From positions 3,658,001-3,722,000 of the forward strand of contig NZ_CP054691.1 of NCBI RefSeq assembly GCF_013348785.1: 64,000 bases of DNA. Reading direction: 5' to 3'. The notes under the pieces were generated by a model. That model was not told the origin of the DNA, ran no database searches, and saw nothing but the letters and a program-made list of their open reading frames with translations. Source of the DNA: Gordonia sp. X0973 (GTDB lineage Bacteria > Actinomycetota > Actinomycetes > Mycobacteriales > Mycobacteriaceae). Positions 52,575-62,852 of this stretch are shown here, piece after piece; positions within the stretch are counted from its first letter, which is position 1, and each line of letters starts with the position of its first letter. The position numbers and the translations under genes were made by a program.

Positions 52575-55421
52575 CTACGGGACGACGTTGACCATTCGGC
52601 CGGGAACGACGATGACCTTGCGGGGCTCACCGTCGAGCAGTGCGACGATCTTCTCGTCGGCCAACGCGGCCGTGCGCACGGTTTCCTCGTCGGCGTCGGC
52701 GGCGACCGTGATCCGGCTGCGGACCTTGCCCTTCACCTGGATCGGGATCTCGACCGTGTCGTGCACCAACCACTTCTCGTCGGCCACCGGGAACGGCCCG
52801 TGCGCCAGCGACTCGTCGTGGCCCAACCGCTCCCACAACTCCTCGGCGATATGCGGGGCCAGTGGCGCCAACATCAGCACCAGGGGCTCGACAACGGAGC
52901 GCGGGGCGCCGGCCGGGTAGGTCTTGGTCAAGTGGTTGGTGAGCTCGATCAGCTTGGCCCCGGCGGTGTTGGTCCGCAGGTTCGCCAAGTCGTCGCGCAC
53001 TCCGTCGATCGCCTTGTGCAGCGCACGCAGGTCGTCCTCGGTCGGTTCCGCGTCGGATACCCGCACCGATCCCGACTCCTCGTCGACGACGAGTCGCCAG
53101 ACGCGCTGCAAGAACCGCTGTGCGCCGACGACGTCCTTCGTGGCCCACGGGCGCGACTGGTCCAGCGGACCCATCGACATCTCGTAGACGCGCAGCGTGT
53201 CGGCACCGTAGTCGCGGCAGATGTCATCGGGGGCGACGGAGTTCTTGAGCGACTTGCCCATCTTCCCGTACTCCTGGAAGACCTCGTCGTCACCCAGATA
53301 GAACTTGCCGTCGCGCTCGACGACCTCCTCGGCTGGCACGTAGACGCCACGCGCATCGGTGTACGCGTAGGCCTGGATCATGCCCTGGTTGAACAGCTTT
53401 CGGTACGGCTCGCGACTGGACACGTAGCCCAGGTCGAACAACACCTTGTGCCAGAACCGCGAATACAGCAGGTGCAGCACCGCATGTTCGACGCCGCCGA
53501 TGTAGAGGTCCAGCCCGCCCGGGTCGTTCGCGCCGTGCACGGACGGGCGCGGACCCATCCAGTACTCCTCATTCTCCTTGGCGCACAGGGTTTCCGTATT
53601 CGTCGGGTCGATGTAGCGCAACTGGTACCAGGACGACCCGGCCCACTGCGGCATGACGTTCACGTCGCGCGTGTAGGTCTGCACCCCGACGCCCAAGTCC
53701 AGCTCGACGGTCACCCAGTCGGTCGCCTTGGCCAGCGGGGGAGAGGGCTCGGAGTCGGCATCGTCGGGATCGAAGGCGACGGGCGCGTAGTCGGCGACCT
53801 CCGGCAGTTCGACGGGCAGCATCGACTCCGGCAGCGGATGGGCGTTGCCGTCGGCGTCGTAGACGATCGGGAAGGGCTCGCCCCAATACCGCTGGCGCGC
53901 GAACAGCCAGTCGCGCAGCTTGTACTGGACGGTGCCGACGCCGGTCCCGTCCGTTTCGAGCTTCTCGACGATGGCGGTCTTCGCGTCATCGACGGCCAGC
54001 CCGTCGAGGAAATCGGAGTTCACCAGCGGGCCGTCGCCGGTCCATGCCTCCTCGGCGACGCCCTGCTCCGACCCGATGACCTCGCGGATCGGCAGCCCGA
54101 AGGCCGTGGCGAACTCATAGTCGCGGGTGTCGTGGGCGGGCACGGCCATGATCGCGCCGGTGCCGTAGCCGATCAGCACGTAGTCGGCGATGAAGACGGG
54201 GATCTGCTCGCCGTTCACCGGGTTCGTCGCATACGCGCCGGTGAAGACGCCGGTCTTCTCCTTGTTCTCCTGGCGCTCGAGGTCGGACTTCGCCGCGATC
54301 GACGCGCGGTAGGCCGCGACAGCCTCTGCCGGCGACGACGCGCCGCTGGTCCAGCGGGCATCGACGTCGGCGGGCCATGCTTCCGCGACGATCTCGTCGA
54401 CCAACTCGTGTTCGGGCGCCAAGACCATGTACGACGCTCCGAACAGCGTGTCGGGGCGCGTCGTGAACACCTTGATCAGACGGTCGCCCGGGAGGGCGAA
54501 GTCCACGTGCGCACCGCGCGACCGGCCGATCCAGTTGCGCTGCATCGTCTTGACCTTCTCCGGCCAGTCGAGCAGTTCCAGGTCGTCGAGCAGGCGATCG
54601 GAGTAGGCGGTGATCCGCATCATCCACTGCCGCAGGTTCTTGCGGAAGACGGGGAAGTTGCCGCGCTCGCTGCGACCGTCGGCGGTGACCTCCTCGTTGG
54701 CCAGCACCGTGCCCAACCCGGGACACCAGTTGACCAGCGAGTTGCTGAGGTAGACGAGACGATGATCGTCGACGACCGTGCGCCTCTCCTCGGCCGACAG
54801 CTCGGCCCACGACCGCCCGTCGTCGAGAGTCCTTGCCCCCGAGTCGAATTCGGCGATCAGCTCGGCGATCGGCCTGGCGCGCTGCACGGTCTCGTCGAAC
54901 CACGCGTTGTAGATCTGCAGGAAGATCCACTGCGTCCAGCGGTAGAAGTCGACATCGGTGGTGGCGACTCGACGACGCTCGTCATGCCCCAAGCCGAGGC
55001 GCCGGATCTGCTGGAGGTACCGCTCGATGTTGGCCGCGGTGGTCGCGCGCGGATGCGTGCCGGTCTGCACCGCGTACTGCTCGGCGGGCAGTCCGAAGGA
55101 GTCGAATCCCATGGTGTGCAGCACGTTTGCACCGTCCATCCGGGAAAACCGCGCGAAGACGTCGCTGGCGATGAAGCCCAGCGGATGCCCGACGTGCAGA
55201 CCGGAGCCCGACGGATACGGGAACATGTCCTGGACGAACAGCTTCTCGTCGGGGGAGTAGCCGCTGACGTCGCCGGCCAGCGGGCCCACCGGATTCGGCG
55301 CATGGAAGACCCCGCGACGATCCCAGTTGTCCTGCCAGCGCGACTCGATCTCGCCCGCGAGGTGCGCGGTGTACCGGTGCGCGGCGTCGGGTTCGTTCGG
55401 CTTGGGGTTCGTTCCAGTCAC
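52575..55421 (-). CDS. leuS: Leucyl-tRNA synthetase
   Basis: This 948-residue class I synthetase attaches leucine to tRNA-Leu. The HIGH-type motif is [13 protein letters not shown] near residues 70-82, and the KMSKS loop is KMGKSLKNS near residues 720-728. The CP1 editing region includes [14 protein letters not shown]. The GTG start at 55421 gives the typical N-terminal length and precedes [11 protein letters not shown]. The small membrane protein gene is divergent. Confidence 0.96.
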   Translation of the reverse strand: MTGTNPKPNEPDAAHRYTAHLAGEIESRWQDNWDRRGVFHAPNPVGPLAGDVSGYSPDEKLFVQDMFPYPSGSGLHVGHPLGFIASDVFARFSRMDGANVLHTMGFDSFGLPAEQYAVQTGTHPRATTAANIERYLQQIRRLGLGHDERRRVATTDVDFYRWTQWIFLQIYNAWFDETVQRARPIAELIAEFDSGARTLDDGRSWAELSAEERRTVVDDHRLVYLSNSLVNWCPGLGTVLANEEVTADGRSERGNFPVFRKNLRQWMMRITAYSDRLLDDLELLDWPEKVKTMQRNWIGRSRGAHVDFALPGDRLIKVFTTRPDTLFGASYMVLAPEHELVDEIVAEAWPADVDARWTSGASSPAEAVAAYRASIAAKSDLERQENKEKTGVFTGAYATNPVNGEQIPVFIADYVLIGYGTGAIMAVPAHDTRDYEFATAFGLPIREVIGSEQGVAEEAWTGDGPLVNSDFLDGLAVDDAKTAIVEKLETDGTGVGTVQYKLRDWLFARQRYWGEPFPIVYDADGNAHPLPESMLPVELPEVADYAPVAFDPDDADSEPSPPLAKATDWVTVELDLGVGVQTYTRDVNVMPQWAGSSWYQLRYIDPTNTETLCAKENEEYWMGPRPSVHGANDPGGLDLYIGGVEHAVLHLLYSRFWHKVLFDLGYVSSREPYRKLFNQGMIQAYAYTDARGVYVPAEEVVERDGKFYLGDDEVFQEYGKMGKSLKNSVAPDDICRDYGADTLRVYEMSMGPLDQSRPWATKDVVGAQRFLQRVWRLVVDEESGSVRVSDAEPTEDDLRALHKAIDGVRDDLANLRTNTAGAKLIELTNHLTKTYPAGAPRSVVEPLVLMLAPLAPHIAEELWERLGHDESLAHGPFPVADEKWLVHDTVEIPIQVKGKVRSRITVAADADEETVRTAALADEKIVALLDGEPRKVIVVPGRMVNVVP

Positions 55422-55459
55422 TCGACCAGCGTAAATGGTGACCTGACACACGACGTAGA

Positions 55460-55993
55460 GTGGTAGCCGTGGCCGATGTTATCGCATACCTCGTGGCGGC
55501 GATCGCCGCTGTCTGCGGCGTCGTCTGGATCGGGCTCGGCATCACCGGGTGGACCGGACTCCTGCGCCGCAACCGCTACTTCGGCATCCGCAGCGAGGAG
55601 ACCATGCGCAGCGCCGCGGCCTTCAGCGCCGCCAACCGCGTGGTCGCACCCGGTCTCGTCGCGACCGGGATGTTGGCGCTCGTCGCCGCCGGTCTCGCGT
55701 TCTCGCAGCGGGGGATCGCCGGAATCGTTCTCGGGGTGGTCGGGCTGATCGTCGCCCTCGTGCTCGTCGGCTTGCTGAGCGCGGCCGCCATCCGGTCTGT
55801 CGCCGCCCTTCCACCCGACGAGGAACCCGCCGGGTGCGGCGACGAATGCGGGTGCGGTGGCCACGCCGCCTCCGAAGACGAGCAGGTTTGCGCGACGCAT
55901 ACGGGCGAGGCCGACATCTGCGAATCCGGGACGGGCGGCTGCGGCTCCTGCGAGATGCGCGACGCCTGCTTCGACGAGCCCACTCGGGCCTGA
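55460..55993 (+). CDS. SdpI-type membrane protein with Cys-rich tail
   Basis: The product has 177 residues. Three membrane helices ([39 protein letters not shown] and [19 protein letters not shown]) and the loop [15 protein letters not shown] match the SdpI/YhfL family, which in Bacillus confers immunity to the SDP toxin. The tail of about 55 residues is unusual: eight cysteines occur in [37 protein letters not shown] and DACFDE. That looks like a metal-binding or redox tail. Starts are GTG 55460 or GTG 55469. It is closely followed by the SBF gene. Confidence 0.75.
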   Translation: MVAVADVIAYLVAAIAAVCGVVWIGLGITGWTGLLRRNRYFGIRSEETMRSAAAFSAANRVVAPGLVATGMLALVAAGLAFSQRGIAGIVLGVVGLIVALVLVGLLSAAAIRSVAALPPDEEPAGCGDECGCGGHAASEDEQVCATHTGEADICESGTGGCGSCEMRDACFDEPTRA

Positions 55994-55996
55994 CCC

Positions 55997-56980
55997 GTGC
56001 GCGGACTGCTCGCGAAGTCCCCCGTCGACGGCTTCGTCCTGGCGATCCTCGCCGCCGTGGTCGTCGCGTCGATCTTCCCCGCCCGCGGCGCATTCGCCCA
56101 CGTCATGGACTGGGTCGTCATCGCCGCGATCGCGCTGCTGTTCTTTCTCTACGGCGCCCGCATGCACCCGCGCGAGGCACTCGAAGGGCTCACCCACTGG
56201 CGCCTGCACCTGACGATTCTCGCGTTCACATTCCTGGTGTTCCCGATCATCGGCGTCGCGATGAAGCCGATCGTCGAACCCCTCGTCGGACACGACCTCT
56301 ACCTGGGTCTGCTGTTCACCTGCCTGCTGCCCTCGACGATCCAATCCTCGATCGCCTTCACCTCGATGGCGCGCGGCAACGTCGCCGGGGCGATCGTCTC
56401 CGCGTCGTTGTCCAACCTGCTCGGCGTCGTGCTGACGCCGCTCCTGGTACTGCTGCTGATGCGCGGCGGCTCAGGGGTCCATATCGACGGCAGCGCGATC
56501 GTCAAGATCATGGCCCAGATCCTGCTGCCCTTCATCCTCGGCCAACTGGCTCGACCGTGGATCTCCGGTTGGCTCACCCGTCACGCCGCACCGACGAAAT
56601 TGGTCGACCGCGGTTCGATCGTGCTGGTCGTCTACGTGGCCTTCTCCGAAGGCGTTCGCAACGGGATCTGGTCGACGGTCGACGTGTGGAAGGTCGTCGC
56701 GGTCCTCGGGGTGTGCACCGTGCTCGTCATCGGGATGCTGATTCTGACCGGCTGGCTGCCGCCGCACCTGCGCTTCAACCGCGCCGACTCGATCGCCATC
56801 CAGTTCTGCGGCACTAAGAAGAGCCTCGCGACCGGCCTGCCGATGGCGACGGTGCTGTTCGCCGGCGGCCCGGTCGGCATCATCGTCCTGCCGATCATGC
56901 TGTTCCACCAGATCCAGCTGATCCTGTGCAGCATGCTCGCCACCCACTACGCGAAGCAGACCGAGGCGGCGGAGTCCTAG
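55997..56980 (+). CDS. Bile acid:sodium symporter family protein
   Basis: The product has 327 residues with about nine or ten membrane helices in the SBF (PF13593-like) arrangement. The conserved LLPSTIQSSIAFTSMARGN segment is near residues 118-136, and a second motif FCGTKKSLATGLPMA is near residues 278-292. The substrate is unknown; family members move bile acids, organic anions or arsenite. It starts with GTG three bases after the SdpI gene, suggesting one transcript. A strong hairpin follows its stop. Confidence 0.85.
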   Translation: MRGLLAKSPVDGFVLAILAAVVVASIFPARGAFAHVMDWVVIAAIALLFFLYGARMHPREALEGLTHWRLHLTILAFTFLVFPIIGVAMKPIVEPLVGHDLYLGLLFTCLLPSTIQSSIAFTSMARGNVAGAIVSASLSNLLGVVLTPLLVLLLMRGGSGVHIDGSAIVKIMAQILLPFILGQLARPWISGWLTRHAAPTKLVDRGSIVLVVYVAFSEGVRNGIWSTVDVWKVVAVLGVCTVLVIGMLILTGWLPPHLRFNRADSIAIQFCGTKKSLATGLPMATVLFAGGPVGIIVLPIMLFHQIQLILCSMLATHYAKQTEAAES

Positions 56981-57022
56981 CGCTTCTCCAACGCCCGAGA
57001 AACGACGGCCCGACAGACGACA

Positions 57023-57065
57023 GTGCCGCCGATCACGACCACTGTCTGGTCACGATCGGCGGCAC
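57023..57065. terminator. Bidirectional hairpin terminator
   Basis: Outer arms GTGCCGCCGATC (57023-57034) and GATCGGCGGCAC (57054-57065) are perfectly complementary and enclose an inner GACCA/TGGTC stem. It lies between the convergent SBF gene and the DUF4333 lipoprotein gene, so it can end both transcripts. Confidence 0.8.
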
Positions 57066-57082
57066 CGCTGCGATCGGGGTTC

Positions 57083-57418
57083 TTACTTCGCCCAGTCGGG
57101 TTCGGCGATGACTCCCGGCACCGTGTTCACGTGGAAGGCACCCTTGTCGTCGGTCGCCGTCGCGGTGACGATCTGCCACTTCCCGCCGTCGTAGGAGATC
57201 GCGCACTGCTGGGTGGCACCGGCCTTGGCGTCCAAGTCGCCCTTGCACTTGAACTGGTCCAGGGTGACCTGAACCTGGCCCTGCAGCGCCTCCTTACCCT
57301 TCGACTCCAGCTGCGACTGGCTGATCGTCTTGCCCGCCGACGCGCTGACGTGACAGCCGGTCAGGCCGGCGACGACGACAGCCGCCGCGCCGATCCCGCA
57401 TGCGATTCTGGTCTTCAT
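57083..57418 (-). CDS. DUF4333 lipoprotein
   Basis: The product has 111 residues. The lipobox is LTGC, with Cys at residue 22, after a short basic and hydrophobic leader. The mature DUF4333 domain has two further cysteines in FKCKG and QQCAIS, probably a disulfide. The ATG at 57418 has AAGGGG six bases upstream. DUF4333 proteins are common in mycolic-acid bacteria and of unknown function. Confidence 0.88.
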   Translation of the reverse strand: MKTRIACGIGAAAVVVAGLTGCHVSASAGKTISQSQLESKGKEALQGQVQVTLDQFKCKGDLDAKAGATQQCAISYDGGKWQIVTATATDDKGAFHVNTVPGVIAEPDWAK

Positions 57419-57483
57419 TTCGATCCCCTTTCGGATTCGATCAGACGCTAGCACCGGAGTGTGACGGCGATGGTTCAAACGAA

Positions 57484-59511
57484 CTACCCGAACTCCTTCG
57501 ACACCGGCACGTTGAGGAAGCTCGGCCGGTTGGGATCGAGCTGGATGTGCTGCGGGCGCAGCTGCGACTCGTTCAGCAGCGGGCGCAGCGGCAAGCCGCG
57601 GGGAAGGTTCATCGCGAACACGTCGATCCGCAGCCGGTGCCCGGGCTTCAACAGTGCCTCGGTCGGCAGCAGCCCGAGATCGATCTCCACCGGCACCCCG
57701 GGCTTCACACGCTTCCGGGCGTGCAGCGACATCGTGTAGAACGGGTCGATCACGTCACCGTTGCGCGCAAAGGTCGACTTGTCCCGGTCGATGGCCCGCA
57801 GCGACGCCATGACCTGGCCCGACGAGATGACCGTCGACTCGCCGTTCGGCGCGACGTCGGTCAGCATCGCCGTCCAGTAGGCATCGGTCGCGTCGGCGAT
57901 CGCGTTGATGTGCAGGTTGGTGTAGCCGGAGATGCTGCGCGTCGTGCGCACCGGTGCCGTCGTGAACGTCAACGCGTTGTGTTCGGCGATGCGGTTGTCC
58001 TTGCCGCAGAACCGGAAGATCGCCGTCACACCCGCGGTCTGCTGGGCGGAGTCCCGCGAACACAGGGTCAGCACCCCGGGTCCGACGGTGAGCCGGCCGT
58101 GCGACTGCGGCTTCCCGACGGTGAGCCGGCCGTCGCGCACCGCATAGGGCGCGGTCCCGCTCGGACGATCCGAGAGGTAGAGCCGCTGACGGGTCATCCC
58201 CGGGCGCGGGAAGTCCGGCGCGGTGATCCACTTGTTGCCCATCTGGTAGAGCGTGGCCGGACCGTACTTGTCGATCCCGTTGTCGATTCCCTTGAGCCAG
58301 TGGTCGTACCAGGCCCGCTGCAGCACGTCGAGGCGCGGGGGAGTGCCCGGCTTACCGTTCCCGGCACCCGGCGTGATGTGGTACGCCTCGCCCATCACCA
58401 GTTGCTTCTGGCCCAACGGCAGTGGGATCTTGTTGAACATCCGCACCTCGCTGTTGGTGAAGAGGTCGAACCACCCGCCGACGATCATCGTCGGCACCTT
58501 GATGCGGTCGGCGTGGTCGAGCCAGCCCCGACGCTCCACCGACCCCGGCACGAGCAGTCGTTTCATATCCGGCGGGATCGACGCCATGTCCGGCGTCAAC
58601 AACGCCGCCATCAGTTGCGGGAAGAAGGTCAGCGGGTCGGCGATGCGGTCGGCCAGCCACTTCCAGTCGAAGGTTCCGTTGAACATCGAGCCGACGTTCG
58701 GCACCATCTTGGTCCCGTTGACCAGCGCCAGCCACATCGGCAGGAAGCCGGCGCCCAGCGCGCCGCCGGGGGCGACGATGTCGCGCACCAGGTCGCCGCC
58801 GGGCACGACGGGGAAGATCGCCTTCAGCGCCGCCGGGTTCTGGTTCGCCGCGTACATCTGGTTGATCGCCGAATACGACATGCCGGTCATGCCGATCTTG
58901 CCGTTGGAGAAGCGCTGCTTGGACGCCCAGTCGATCACCTCGAGGGTGTCCTTCTGCTCACGCTGCTTGAAGACGTCCCACTTACCCTGCGAGAAGCCGG
59001 TGCCGCGCACGTCGACGACGACGTAGCTGTAGCCGGAGCGGACCATCGCCTCGTCGACGGTGAAGGAGCGGAACGCGCCGCCGGTCGTCGCCTTCAGGAT
59101 GTCGCCCAGGCCCTCGATCGGCGTGCCGCGCAGGTTGATCATGTCGATGATCTGCCTGGTGATCGGCTCGAGGATGGGATTCTGCATGGTCGCGGTGGCC
59201 AGCGTCGACACGAGTTTCGTGTAGGGCGTCAGATTGACGATGGTCGGCGTCTTGACCGGGACGGGCCGATTGGCGGCGTCACCGGGCCGGTAGACGTTCG
59301 CCTTGAGGACGGTGCCGTCGCTCATCCGGATGGGCACATCCCAGTCGATGTGCATCGTGGGATATCTCTGCTGTTTGTCCTTGGTGTGGGCCCATGCCCT
59401 CCCGGCGCTGCCCCCGCTCGGCCCGACCGGCGTCGCCGCCCCGGCCGTCGCGACCGGCGCGAACAAGGCTCCAATCGCGCACACGCTAACTGCCAACAAA
59501 CGTTTCCTCAT
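57484..59511 (-). CDS. Secreted CocE/NonD-type serine hydrolase
   Basis: The product has 675 residues. A signal peptide ends near PVATAGAA (about residue 26). The peptidase S15/CocE core has the nucleophile in GMTGMSYSAIN, the preceding VVVDVRGTGFSQG and later GGWFDLF with a catalytic Asp. The C-terminal jelly-roll (X-Pro DPP C-terminal type) carries LHINAIADATDAY and PGHRLRIDVFAMN. It should hydrolyse esters or amides outside the cell. A small internal duplication, GRLTVGKPQSHGRLTVGPG, is encoded at 58082-58133. It starts 185 bp after the yqgE stop. Confidence 0.88.
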   Translation of the reverse strand: MRKRLLAVSVCAIGALFAPVATAGAATPVGPSGGSAGRAWAHTKDKQQRYPTMHIDWDVPIRMSDGTVLKANVYRPGDAANRPVPVKTPTIVNLTPYTKLVSTLATATMQNPILEPITRQIIDMINLRGTPIEGLGDILKATTGGAFRSFTVDEAMVRSGYSYVVVDVRGTGFSQGKWDVFKQREQKDTLEVIDWASKQRFSNGKIGMTGMSYSAINQMYAANQNPAALKAIFPVVPGGDLVRDIVAPGGALGAGFLPMWLALVNGTKMVPNVGSMFNGTFDWKWLADRIADPLTFFPQLMAALLTPDMASIPPDMKRLLVPGSVERRGWLDHADRIKVPTMIVGGWFDLFTNSEVRMFNKIPLPLGQKQLVMGEAYHITPGAGNGKPGTPPRLDVLQRAWYDHWLKGIDNGIDKYGPATLYQMGNKWITAPDFPRPGMTRQRLYLSDRPSGTAPYAVRDGRLTVGKPQSHGRLTVGPGVLTLCSRDSAQQTAGVTAIFRFCGKDNRIAEHNALTFTTAPVRTTRSISGYTNLHINAIADATDAYWTAMLTDVAPNGESTVISSGQVMASLRAIDRDKSTFARNGDVIDPFYTMSLHARKRVKPGVPVEIDLGLLPTEALLKPGHRLRIDVFAMNLPRGLPLRPLLNESQLRPQHIQLDPNRPSFLNVPVSKEFG

Positions 59512-59696
59512 GACGAGGCTCCTGTCCCAAACACCGTGATCCGAACGTGCTGTGCCCTGACGATCCGGATGGCGGCCAGGGAATGGGTCACACGACCCGC
59601 TTACTGTGGGGTAGGTTACTCACAGGTAGTTGACAGGATCAAGAGCGGGTCGGTAATTGCCCGAAAAGTCCCGTCCGCCCTTGTCGGCGAACAGCA
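59512..59696 (-). other. Spacer upstream of the secreted hydrolase
   Basis: The 185-bp spacer holds the hydrolase promoter in the minus direction. A stretch GGTTACTCACAGGTAG (near 59612-59627) resembles half of a TetR-type operator but lacks a clear second arm. No gene is supported. Confidence 0.4.
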
Positions 59697-60347
59697 CTAG
59701 TTCGCGGTCACATCCATCGGGTAGGTCGCGAGCAACGGCAGCGGCCAGGGCTGGCGGCGGAGCACCGTCGCCCACAGGTCCGTGCCGGCCGGGGCGAGCA
59801 CGTCGTCGGGCATCGCCGACGCGACGAGCCAACTGTCCTCGCCCAACTCGTCGTCGAGCTGACCGGGACCCCATCCGGCATACCCGGCCATGATTCGCAC
59901 CCCCACCAGCTGCGGCGAGAGCTCGGTCGGATCGGCGTCCAGGTCGACGAGGACGACGCGCCCGCTGACGGTCATCACCCCGGTGACTCCGCGCAGGTCG
60001 GCGCCCCGCTGGGCGACGCCGAGACACAGGGCACCGTCGCGTTTGACCGGGCCGCCCACGAACAGCGCCTTCGGGTTCGCGGCCAAGGGTGACCACTGCG
60101 GCAGCAGGTTGTGTACGGCCGAATGCGACGGCTGGTTGATCACCACCCCGATGCTGCCGCCCTCGTCGTGCTCGATGAGATAGACGACGCTGCGCGCGAA
60201 CGAGGATTCGGTGAGCGAGGGGGAGGCGATCAGCAACGTCCCGGCCCGGATCGAGGCCGTGCCGAAGCGGCCGTCGGCACCACCGCCGGTCCCGGCCCTC
60301 GGCTCCTCGAAATCGTCACCGCCCACGTTTTCATCATGACATGGCAC
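59697..60347 (-). CDS. YqgE/AlgH family protein
   Basis: The product has 216 residues and matches the DUF179 family: RAGTLLIASPSLTESSFARSV, VINQPSH, LFVGGPVKRDGALCLG and GYAGWGPGQLDDELG. The order with the divergent MFS gene matches mycobacterial Rv0038/Rv0037c. The GTG at 60347 is the chosen start; GTG 60326 would make a slightly shorter protein. The biochemical function is unknown. Confidence 0.92.
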   Translation of the reverse strand: MPCHDENVGGDDFEEPRAGTGGGADGRFGTASIRAGTLLIASPSLTESSFARSVVYLIEHDEGGSIGVVINQPSHSAVHNLLPQWSPLAANPKALFVGGPVKRDGALCLGVAQRGADLRGVTGVMTVSGRVVLVDLDADPTELSPQLVGVRIMAGYAGWGPGQLDDELGEDSWLVASAMPDDVLAPAGTDLWATVLRRQPWPLPLLATYPMDVTAN

Positions 60348-60373
60348 ACAGGTCCCGTCGGTAGTCTTGAACG

Positions 60374-61660
60374 GTGCTGATCCGGCTCCTCGCGACTCGA
60401 CTGGCCGGCCAGGCGGCCGACGGGGTGTTCCAGGCCGCGCTCTTCGCCGCTATCGCCTTCAATCCCGAACATCAAGCCTCGCCGCTGGCGATGGCCGGTG
60501 CATTGGTGGTGCTGGTGGGACCGTACTCGCTGGTCGGTCCGCTGATCGGCGGCCTGCTGGACCGGTGGGATCGCCGCGTCGTCCTGTTGTGGGCCAACGT
60601 GATCCGCAGCGTGCTCATCGTCGTCACCGCCGGCCTGCTGCTCGCCGGCCTGCGCCAATTCGTCGTGCTGGGCGCGGCCCTGGTCGTCATGGGCGCCAGC
60701 CGATTCGTCGCGGCCGGCATGTCGGCCGCGCTGCCGCACGTCACCGATCGGGAATCGCTGATCACCCTCAACGCGGTCTTCACCACGCTGGGCGGAGTCG
60801 CGTTGATGGGCGGCGTGGGAATCGCGGCGGGCGCACGGATGGTCCTCGGCGCGGGAACGACGGGCGCCGCCTGGGTGATGCTGGTCGCGGTCGCGCTCGG
60901 CCTCCTGGCCGCGCTTCTCGCACTGACCTTCTCGGCCGGGGCCCTGGGTCCCGACCTCGTCGACGATCCGCCGACGACGGCTTCGGGCAGCGCGGGCCAC
61001 GTGGGCCACGGCGTGCAGCGCGGGGTCGAGGCCATCATCGGCGCACCGTCGGTGGCCCTCGTCCTCGGGGCCATCGGCGCGCATCGGGCGGTCTTCGGCA
61101 TCAACACGCTGGTCCTGCTGGTGCTGGCGAACTCGACGGGCGAGTCAGCCGGGCTGCGCCGCTTCCTGCTGCTCGTCGGCGCCACCGCCCTGGGGGCCCT
61201 CCTCGCCGCGTTCACCACGCCGGTCGCGGTACACCACCTGGGCCGGACGTGGACGCTGGCCGGATCGCTGGCCGTCGGAATCGGCGCGCAGACGGTGCTG
61301 CTGACCTTCAACCTGAACATTCTCGTCGTCGCGGTCACGATCATCGGCTGGGTGGGGCAGACGGTGAAACTGTGCGGCGACCTGGCCATGCAACTCGACA
61401 TCGCCGACGACACCCGCGGCGAGGTGTTCGCGATCCAGGACGCGGTATTCAACCTGACCTTCATCGCGGCCGCACTCGCCGCCGCGCTGCTCGTCCCCGC
61501 CACCGGCCATGCCGCCGTGTTGATCATCGTCGGCGCACTTATCTACACCTCGGCGCTGGCCGAAGTGGTGCGCCGCCGCCTCGTCGACCAAGTGGCCCCG
61601 ATCGACGAGCGCCGCCGGGAGCCCGCCGACCCGAATCGGGTGCGGACCTCCGATCAGTAG
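60374..61660 (+). CDS. MFS transporter (Rv0037c-like)
   Basis: The product has 428 residues with about twelve membrane helices. Motif A between helices 2 and 3 appears as GGLLDRWDRR. The N-terminus starts with LATRLAGQAADGVFQAALF, typical of this MFS branch. The GTG at 60374 is 26 bp from the divergent yqgE start. The substrate is unknown. Its last codons overlap the stop of the convergent aminotransferase-type gene. Confidence 0.88.
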   Translation: MLIRLLATRLAGQAADGVFQAALFAAIAFNPEHQASPLAMAGALVVLVGPYSLVGPLIGGLLDRWDRRVVLLWANVIRSVLIVVTAGLLLAGLRQFVVLGAALVVMGASRFVAAGMSAALPHVTDRESLITLNAVFTTLGGVALMGGVGIAAGARMVLGAGTTGAAWVMLVAVALGLLAALLALTFSAGALGPDLVDDPPTTASGSAGHVGHGVQRGVEAIIGAPSVALVLGAIGAHRAVFGINTLVLLVLANSTGESAGLRRFLLLVGATALGALLAAFTTPVAVHHLGRTWTLAGSLAVGIGAQTVLLTFNLNILVVAVTIIGWVGQTVKLCGDLAMQLDIADDTRGEVFAIQDAVFNLTFIAAALAAALLVPATGHAAVLIIVGALIYTSALAEVVRRRLVDQVAPIDERRREPADPNRVRTSDQ

Positions 61661-62760
61661 CCCATCGTCCGCAGCGCGGTGGCGAGGTGGTCCAGGTCCT
61701 CCCGCGTCGCGTCGAGGTGCGGGGAGAGGCGCAGCACCGCGTCGTCGCGCATCAACGGTGTGCGCTCCGGCCCGGCCGGTGTGACGAGCAGGCCGATCTT
61801 GCGCAGATGGGCGGCCGCGGCGACGACGTCGGCGGTCTGAAAACCAGGCGGGGGAGCCAGGGTGACCAGCGCCGACGGTTCGTCGACCGGTTCCACCACC
61901 TCCCAGCTCGCGATTCCGGTCAGGCGCTCGCGCACCGCCGCACCGATGGCCGCCAGTTCGTCGAACACCTTCTGCGGTCCCGCTTCGATCAATTCCGACA
62001 CCGCCTGCCCCAGACCCAGGCGACCGGCGACGAAGCCGCCGGTGGTCCCCGCGTCGGCCTCGGCGATGTCGATGCGCAGCCGGGAGTCGGGGCGGACCGC
62101 AGCGAATCCCACGCCGCGTGGACCGGTGAGCCATTTGCGACTGGTCCCGTAGACGACGTCGGCACCGGTGATGGTGGGTACGTGACCGACCGCCTGCGCC
62201 ACGTCGACGACGACGGGGACGTCGGCGGCGTGGGCGATCTCGACGATCGTGGCGACCGGCTGGACCACGCCGCTGCCGGATCCGATCTGGCAGACGTGGA
62301 TGAAATCGGGCTGCTCGAACTGCAGCATGTTTTCCAACGCATCGGTGTCGACGTGCCCGTACACGTCGACGTTGGGGAGGGTGTGTACCGCGTATCCGCG
62401 ACGCTCGAATTCGACGAGATTCGGCCCGAACTCGTTGCGCGCCACCCACACCGTGCTGGCGATCGGCAGGTTCGCGACTCCGAGCAGGGCGCGCAGGGCG
62501 GCCCTGGCGGTGTCGCGGAAGAACAGTTCGTCCGCGTGGTGGCCGAGGAGCGCGGCGAGTTCGCGCGAGCCGCGGTCGAGTTCGGCGGCCGCGGCGTCCA
62601 TCGCGACATACGAGCCCTGCTTGGACTCCTCCCACAGGTGGTTGGTGACCGTCTCGATGACCGCGTTCGACGAGCGACCGGCCGACGCCGAGTCCCATGC
62701 CACGATTTCGGGCTCGACGCGCGCGGCGTGCCAAGCCGATCCGAGCTCGCTGAGAAACAT
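61654..62760 (-). CDS. Class V aminotransferase-fold PLP enzyme, EgtE-like
   Basis: The product has 368 residues and a PLP fold. The Schiff-base lysine is in YGTSRKWLTGPRG, and the segment VDVAQAVGHVPT carries the Asp that binds the pyridine nitrogen. The sequence follows mycobacterial EgtE, the hercynylcysteine sulfoxide lyase of ergothioneine synthesis (GSYVAMDAAAA, EFGPNLVEFE, DFIHVCQIGSGSGVVQP). The other egt genes are not in the window, so ergothioneine synthesis is plausible but unconfirmed. ATG 62760 is the first sensible start. Confidence 0.75.
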   Translation of the reverse strand: MFLSELGSAWHAARVEPEIVAWDSASAGRSSNAVIETVTNHLWEESKQGSYVAMDAAAAELDRGSRELAALLGHHADELFFRDTARAALRALLGVANLPIASTVWVARNEFGPNLVEFERRGYAVHTLPNVDVYGHVDTDALENMLQFEQPDFIHVCQIGSGSGVVQPVATIVEIAHAADVPVVVDVAQAVGHVPTITGADVVYGTSRKWLTGPRGVGFAAVRPDSRLRIDIAEADAGTTGGFVAGRLGLGQAVSELIEAGPQKVFDELAAIGAAVRERLTGIASWEVVEPVDEPSALVTLAPPPGFQTADVVAAAAHLRKIGLLVTPAGPERTPLMRDDAVLRLSPHLDATREDLDHLATALRTMGY

Positions 62761-62852
62761 GTCTCCCAATCTATCCCCGCCCGGTGGCGGTTCGGAGACC
62801 ACCTCGTGCCCGGGTGCGGGAACCGAATGGGGGCGGGCTGCGTCCAAGGAAT

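Noticed and set aside
59612..59627. TetR-type operator before the CocE-type hydrolase
   Set aside because: GGTTACTCACAGGTAG looks like one arm only; the second arm is not convincing.
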